Origin: Flavobacteriales bacterium
GTDB lineage: Bacteria > Bacteroidota > Bacteroidia > Flavobacteriales_D > Sanyastnellaceae
DNA: 64,000 nucleotides
Reading direction: 5' to 3'
Assembly: GCA_947466425.1 (NCBI GenBank)
Contig: CANIBZ010000001.1
Span: 1-64,000, forward strand
Shown: positions 59,170 to 64,000 of the stretch, one piece after another
How positions within the stretch are numbered: the first letter of the stretch is position 1
Layout of the letters: each line of letters starts with the position of its first letter
Notes under the pieces: model-generated
The model's database searches: none
Told to the model about the DNA's origin: nothing
Seen by the model: the letters and a program-made list of their open reading frames with translations, nothing else
Program-made: the position numbers and the translations under genes

Positions 59170-59469
59170 ATGAAAGGAAGCTTCAACGACATTATTCAAA
59201 GCGATAAGCCAGTCTTAGTAGACTTCTTCGCAACATGGTGCGGCCCTTGCAAATACCAAGGTCCTATATTGGAAGAATTGGCAACTGCCATTGGAGATGA
59301 TGCGCGAATTATTAAAATCGACATCGATCGCAATCAAGCCGTGGCTGCGAAATACAACGTGCGCTCCGTTCCAACGTTAATGATCTTCAAAAACGGAGAA
59401 GTGTTGTGGAAAGAGGCAGGGGTGAAAGAAAAAGCTGATTTAATTGCCCTATTGGGAAAATATAAATAG
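59170..59469 (+). CDS. Thioredoxin family protein
   Basis: [47 protein letters not shown] at 59170 preferred. Confidence 0.92.
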   Translation: MKGSFNDIIQSDKPVLVDFFATWCGPCKYQGPILEELATAIGDDARIIKIDIDRNQAVAAKYNVRSVPTLMIFKNGEVLWKEAGVKEKADLIALLGKYK

Positions 59470-59484
59470 GAGTTATATTGCAGT

Positions 59485-62400
59485 ATGAAAATACTTCAAA
59501 CTGCAATCTTAATTTTTGCTTTTGTTTTTTCAGCCAATGCTCAGAACAAGTGGGAAAGGAAATATGAGCGAGAGCGAGTGTTTGTTGAAAATAAAGGTCA
59601 GTTTTCGAGTGAAGAAAAGGTAATTGGAGAAAAAATTCTTTACGCCGCAGACTGGGGCAGCACTCGAATCTTCTTTACACCACATGGATGGGTGTATTCG
59701 TTTTTAGAGGTTGAAAAAAACGAAAAACATTCCGAGAAAAAATCCATTCAAACCATTTCGGAATACAAAGAATCGGAAAGAGAAGATGCGAAGTTTTCTT
59801 TTCGAAACGATTTTGTGTCGGTTCATTTAGGTGAAGGTAATTGCAACTATGTTCCTTCCGAATTATCTATGTTTTATAGTAATTATTCCCTCGAATCAGA
59901 CGGTGTTTGCAAAGGCATTCAGGGTGCAAAGTGTTACGGAAAACTTCGAATTGAAAACGCTTGGCCTGGAGTCGATGTCGTCTTTACTGTTCATCCTGAA
60001 AGCGGCATCAAATATGCGTTTGAGCTGCGCAATGGAAGTAAGTCTGAACTCATTGAAATGACTTATTCGAAAGATGTAAATCTAATCGACGGAGCTGTTC
60101 ATATTCCAACCGAATTTGGAGACATCATAGATCACGAGCCGTATTCCTTCGAAACACAATCGAAGAAATTTATTTCCTCTGGGTTCATTCAGAAGTCTTC
60201 GAATAAAATTGGATTTCAAATTTCAAATTACAATGAAAAGGTTTCAATAACCATAGACCCGTGGGTGCAAACTCCAACCTTTGCCTCAAATTGGGACTGT
60301 GTGTGGGAATGCGAAACCGATGCCGCTGGAAATGTGTATGCCATTGGCGGCGTAATGCCCATGCAATTGCTGAAGTACAACAATGCAGGACTATTGCAAT
60401 GGACCTACAACACCCCTTACGATACATCAAACGTTTGGCTTGGAACTTTCGCAACAGACAATCTAGGAAATTCTTATGTCACCGCAGGTTCAACAGCGGC
60501 TATTCAAAAAATAAATACTTCGGGTGGATTGGTATGGGATAATCCCAATCCGGGTGGGTTATTTTCAAGCGATGAATTTTGGAACATCAGTTTCAATTGT
60601 GATCAATCGAAATTAGTTTTAGGCGGAACCACCGGATTTGCAACAAATCTCTTAGCAGCTATTTTCGAAATAGATGTGGCAACTGGAAGCGTTTTGAATA
60701 CACAAACTGTTGCAAGCGGCAATGCCTTTAGTTTTCCGCCTACCATTCAAGAAGTGCGCTCCATAACCGCCAATCCGAATGGAAAATATTTTTGGCTAAC
60801 TCAAGACACATTAGGTGTCATTCATCAGAATTTCGATTTGTGTGGAAACAACAACAGCCTGTTGTACAAGGTTTCTTCGGGATATAATCTCGGCTATAAG
60901 TGTGAAGATTTTCGTGTGAACAACACCGGAATCATGGCCATTCGAGCCACCGATAGTTTTGTTTACACGCAGAATGGAACACAAGTTCAAAAAAGAAGTT
61001 TGACATCCGGAGCAGTATTGAATACATCGAATATTCCCGCAGGAAATGCTACCACGGCTTTCGGTGATTATGTCGTAAGTAACAGTGGACTGGCCATAGA
61101 TAATTGCGGAAATGTATATGTTGGATCTACCAACGCCGTGGTGAAATTCGATGCGAATTTGAATCAGCTAGCCTCGTATCCAACGACATTCAAGGTGTAC
61201 GACGTGCACATTGGATTGAACGGAGATATTGTTGCTTGTGGAAGTACTGGAACTTACAACAGCACTTCGCGTTCGGGCAGTGTTCAGGTCATTGCTGCCG
61301 GAGCGTGCGCTTCTATTCCTGTTTCGTGCTGCGATGCCACCATTTGTCATCCGGCTGATTTTTGTATTACCGATGGCGCTGTAACCCTTACCGCAGCAAC
61401 TGCCGGAGGAACATGGTCGGGACCTGGTGTTTCTTCAACCGGTGTGTTTACACCGTCTGCTGCAGGAACCGGAACATTCACAATAAGCTACACCTTGGCC
61501 TGTGGTTCTGAATCGGTGCAGGTAAATGTTTCGCCTTGCGCAGGACTTGATGTGTGTATAGACGAAAATGGAAATTGGCAGGCCTCTGGCGGTGTGGCAC
61601 CGTACAATTGGCAATCGCAGATTACAACGCAAGATTGCAGCGCCTGTTTCCCTGGTCTTCCTCCATTTATTCAACCGTGTTCTACTCCTCCAGGGTGCGC
61701 GGTGAATGTTACATCATGGAGCACGTTTTCTTCAAATGCGTCGATTCCTGCACCTGTTGCTTTTCCCGTGCAAGTGGTTGATGCAACAGGACAATCCTTG
61801 TTGATTTCAAGTGCAGCTCAGCTGACAGCTTGCGCCATTGTTTTACCTTGTCCAGATATTGTAACCGTGGTTACCGCTTCAACGCCCATTGCGTGTTACG
61901 GAGAATCGACGGGAAGTCTTTCGGTGCAATCTTCTGGCGGACAAGATCCATATATATACAATTGGCAGCAAGGGCAACATGTAGGAGATACCTGGAGCAA
62001 TATTCCTTCGGGAAACTACACTGTAATCAGCACCGATGCGAATGGGTGCGCAGACACCTTAGCGGTTACCTTAGATTCCCCTCCGGTGTTTGAACTTTTG
62101 TTGGTGAGCAGTGTACCCGCGGGTTGCAACAGCAGTAGCGGAAGTGCTACCGTTTCTATTACGGGTGGAAGTGGAACTCCTACGATCTCTTGGTCTCCCA
62201 TTGGTGGCAATGCGCTTACCGCAACTGGATTAGTGGGTGGAAGCTATGTTGCTACTGCGTTAGACGCAAACAACTGTGAAGCGAGTTTAACCGTTGTCAT
62301 TACCGAACCCTCTGTCTCCATCACAGGCGATACGCTGTTATGTCCAGGAGAGTCAACGCAATTACTGGCTTCTTCATTGAATTTAATTGACCCGATCACC

Positions 62401-63057
62401 TACGTGTGGTCAACCGGTTCAGTAGGAACTTCCATTACTGAAACTCCCGCCGTTAGCACAACTTATACTGTTGCTGCTACAGACTTTAATGGATGCTCAG
62501 TGAATGCGAGTATAGATGTAGTGGTTGAAAATTTGAATTGGAATATTTCTGCAAATCCTCTGCAAGGCTTTATACCGTTTCAAGTGAATTTTGTAAATCA
62601 GTCAAACCCCGCCTTGAATTATTCGTGGGATTTTGGAAATGGATTCAATGCCACCAGCACAGGAAACGAGTCTACTTCAAGTCTTTATTCAAATGCCGGA
62701 GTGTACACGGTTTCTGTGAATGCAAGCGGAAATTGTCCGAGTACATTTACACTGTTAATCACAGCGCTCGAGTCCCAACCGTTGATTGTGTTGGTTCCAA
62801 CTATTTTCACGTTCGGTACTGACGGTTTGAACGATGCCTTTACCATCTTCTCTGAAAATGCGCTAACCCAAGAAGCGCAGATATTTAATCGATGGGGACA
62901 AGTTGTTGCTGAATTGAATGCGCCGAATGCGGTTTGGGATGGGTTTGTAAATGGAAATGAAGCTGCCGATGGAACCTATTACATTATATACAATGTTCAG
63001 GGCGATAACAGTCAGCAGATCGAAGGATCTGGATATTTTCAGAAAATTTCTAAATGA
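59485..63057 (+). CDS. Large T9SS type B (gliding motility-associated C-terminal) secreted protein with PKD-like region
   Basis: Signal peptide; N-term 'ERVFVENKGQF'; PKD-like 'FVNQSNPALNYSWDFGNGFNATSTGNESTSSLYSNAGVYTVSV'; C-term 'GTDGLNDAFTIFSENALTQEAQIFNRWGQVVAELN...WDGFVNGNEAADGTYYIIYNV'. Confidence 0.88.
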   Translation: MKILQTAILIFAFVFSANAQNKWERKYERERVFVENKGQFSSEEKVIGEKILYAADWGSTRIFFTPHGWVYSFLEVEKNEKHSEKKSIQTISEYKESEREDAKFSFRNDFVSVHLGEGNCNYVPSELSMFYSNYSLESDGVCKGIQGAKCYGKLRIENAWPGVDVVFTVHPESGIKYAFELRNGSKSELIEMTYSKDVNLIDGAVHIPTEFGDIIDHEPYSFETQSKKFISSGFIQKSSNKIGFQISNYNEKVSITIDPWVQTPTFASNWDCVWECETDAAGNVYAIGGVMPMQLLKYNNAGLLQWTYNTPYDTSNVWLGTFATDNLGNSYVTAGSTAAIQKINTSGGLVWDNPNPGGLFSSDEFWNISFNCDQSKLVLGGTTGFATNLLAAIFEIDVATGSVLNTQTVASGNAFSFPPTIQEVRSITANPNGKYFWLTQDTLGVIHQNFDLCGNNNSLLYKVSSGYNLGYKCEDFRVNNTGIMAIRATDSFVYTQNGTQVQKRSLTSGAVLNTSNIPAGNATTAFGDYVVSNSGLAIDNCGNVYVGSTNAVVKFDANLNQLASYPTTFKVYDVHIGLNGDIVACGSTGTYNSTSRSGSVQVIAAGACASIPVSCCDATICHPADFCITDGAVTLTAATAGGTWSGPGVSSTGVFTPSAAGTGTFTISYTLACGSESVQVNVSPCAGLDVCIDENGNWQASGGVAPYNWQSQITTQDCSACFPGLPPFIQPCSTPPGCAVNVTSWSTFSSNASIPAPVAFPVQVVDATGQSLLISSAAQLTACAIVLPCPDIVTVVTASTPIACYGESTGSLSVQSSGGQDPYIYNWQQGQHVGDTWSNIPSGNYTVISTDANGCADTLAVTLDSPPVFELLLVSSVPAGCNSSSGSATVSITGGSGTPTISWSPIGGNALTATGLVGGSYVATALDANNCEASLTVVITEPSVSITGDTLLCPGESTQLLASSLNLIDPITYVWSTGSVGTSITETPAVSTTYTVAATDFNGCSVNASIDVVVENLNWNISANPLQGFIPFQVNFVNQSNPALNYSWDFGNGFNATSTGNESTSSLYSNAGVYTVSVNASGNCPSTFTLLITALESQPLIVLVPTIFTFGTDGLNDAFTIFSENALTQEAQIFNRWGQVVAELNAPNAVWDGFVNGNEAADGTYYIIYNVQGDNSQQIEGSGYFQKISK

Positions 63058-63067
63058 TAATTAAGAA

Positions 63068-64000
63068 TTAAGCTGCGCTCTGTGCGGCTTTTTCTTTTTG
63101 CTTTTCAGCATACGCAACCGCAGCTTCACGCACCCATGCGCCTTCGCTCCAAGCTTTTTGCTTCGCAGCAATACGCTCTTTGTTGCACGGTCCATTTCCT
63201 TTCACTACCTCGTTGAATTCAGTCCAATCGATTTCACCGAAATCGTAATGCCCCGTTTCTTCATTCCATTTTAAATCTGGATCTGGGATAGTAAGTCCTA
63301 AGTATTCCGCTTGAGCAACCGTCATGTCTACAAACTTCTGACGCATGTCGTCGTTCGAGTGACGCTTGATTTTCCAAATCATATTCTGACTGCTGTGCGC
63401 AGAGTCTTTGTCAGACGGGCCAAACATCATTAACGCCGGCCACCAGAAACGATTGAAGGCATCTTGCAACATTTTCTTTTGCTCCGCTGTTCCTTTCGAA
63501 AGTGCAATGCAAATTTCATATCCTTGTCTTTGGTGAAAACTTTCTTCTTTGCAAATGCGAATGAGCGCTCTGCTGTATGGTCCGTAGCTCGTGCGTTGCA
63601 ACGAAACTTGATTCACAATAGCTGCGCCATCTACCAACCATCCAATAGCGCCAATGTCGGCCCATGAAGTAGTTGGGTAATTGAAAATGGAAGAGTACTT
63701 CGCTTTTCCTGAAAGCATTTCTTCTGTCATGGTATCTCTATCAACACCCATGGTTTCTGCAGCGCAATACAAGTACAAACCGTGTCCGGCTTCGTCTTGA
63801 ACCTTCGCTAACAAAATGGCTTTGCGGCGTAGCGATGGGGCTCGGGTAATCCAATTTCCTTCAGGAAGCATCCCAATGATTTCGCTGTGCGCGTGCTGAC
63901 CGATCTGACGAATAAGTGTCTTGCGGTAGCCTTCGGGCATCCAATCTTTTGCTTCGATTTTATTTTCAGCATCTATGTATTGCTGAAATTTTTGAAGAGC
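63068..64000 (-). CDS. paaA: 1,2-phenylacetyl-CoA epoxidase subunit PaaA (N-terminus beyond window)
   Basis: [82 protein letters not shown]; frame stays open to 64000. Confidence 0.93.
   Translation of the reverse strand, partial: ALQKFQQYIDAENKIEAKDWMPEGYRKTLIRQIGQHAHSEIIGMLPEGNWITRAPSLRRKAILLAKVQDEAGHGLYLYCAAETMGVDRDTMTEEMLSGKAKYSSIFNYPTTSWADIGAIGWLVDGAAIVNQVSLQRTSYGPYSRALIRICKEESFHQRQGYEICIALSKGTAEQKKMLQDAFNRFWWPALMMFGPSDKDSAHSSQNMIWKIKRHSNDDMRQKFVDMTVAQAEYLGLTIPDPDLKWNEETGHYDFGEIDWTEFNEVVKGNGPCNKERIAAKQKAWSEGAWVREAAVAYAEKQKEKAAQSAA

Overview
The window is a Bacteroidota (Flavobacteriales-like) chromosomal segment. This is inferred from TAnnTTTG -7 promoter motifs, T9SS C-terminal domains, and the gene content.

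Most of it is ordinary core genome:
- a CsgG/LPP20-type lipoprotein operon
- ispH and mutL
- two overlapping rhomboid genes
- a compact carotenoid operon (crtI-crtB-hyp-idi-crtZ-lycopene cyclase)
- bshB1, tRNA-His, trxB, panB and murA
- grpE-dnaJ-truA, an ABC transporter, and aspC-rfaE-ubiE-aroA-lpxD
- dnaK, an M61 peptidase, an alkaline phosphatase, and the edge of a phenylacetate (paaA) locus

The accessory-looking part is about 46.9-63.1 kb. It holds a DUF1016/PDDEXK nuclease gene, an XRE regulator, a ~3050-aa modular T9SS surface protein (LamG, Ig-like, MopE-like repeats) and a second large T9SS type-B protein.

The most striking unexplained signal is a set of four intergenic micro-hairpin arrays (about 46.95, 47.45, 48.6-48.97 and 58.66-58.81 kb). 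Short stems of 3-7 bp enclose exactly 3-nt loops and are separated by locus-specific constant linkers (ATTC; (A)TCAAT/ATTGAT; ATTGG/ATTCC; ATGA). Nearly all loops read C-TNC-G on one strand, which is C-GNA-G on the other. The substitutions I can see between repeat copies fall on the central loop base. A large dyad in the dnaK leader and TGACA/TGTCA motifs shared upstream of grpE and dnaK are the next most interesting signals.

All assignments were made by reading the sequence; no database search was run.
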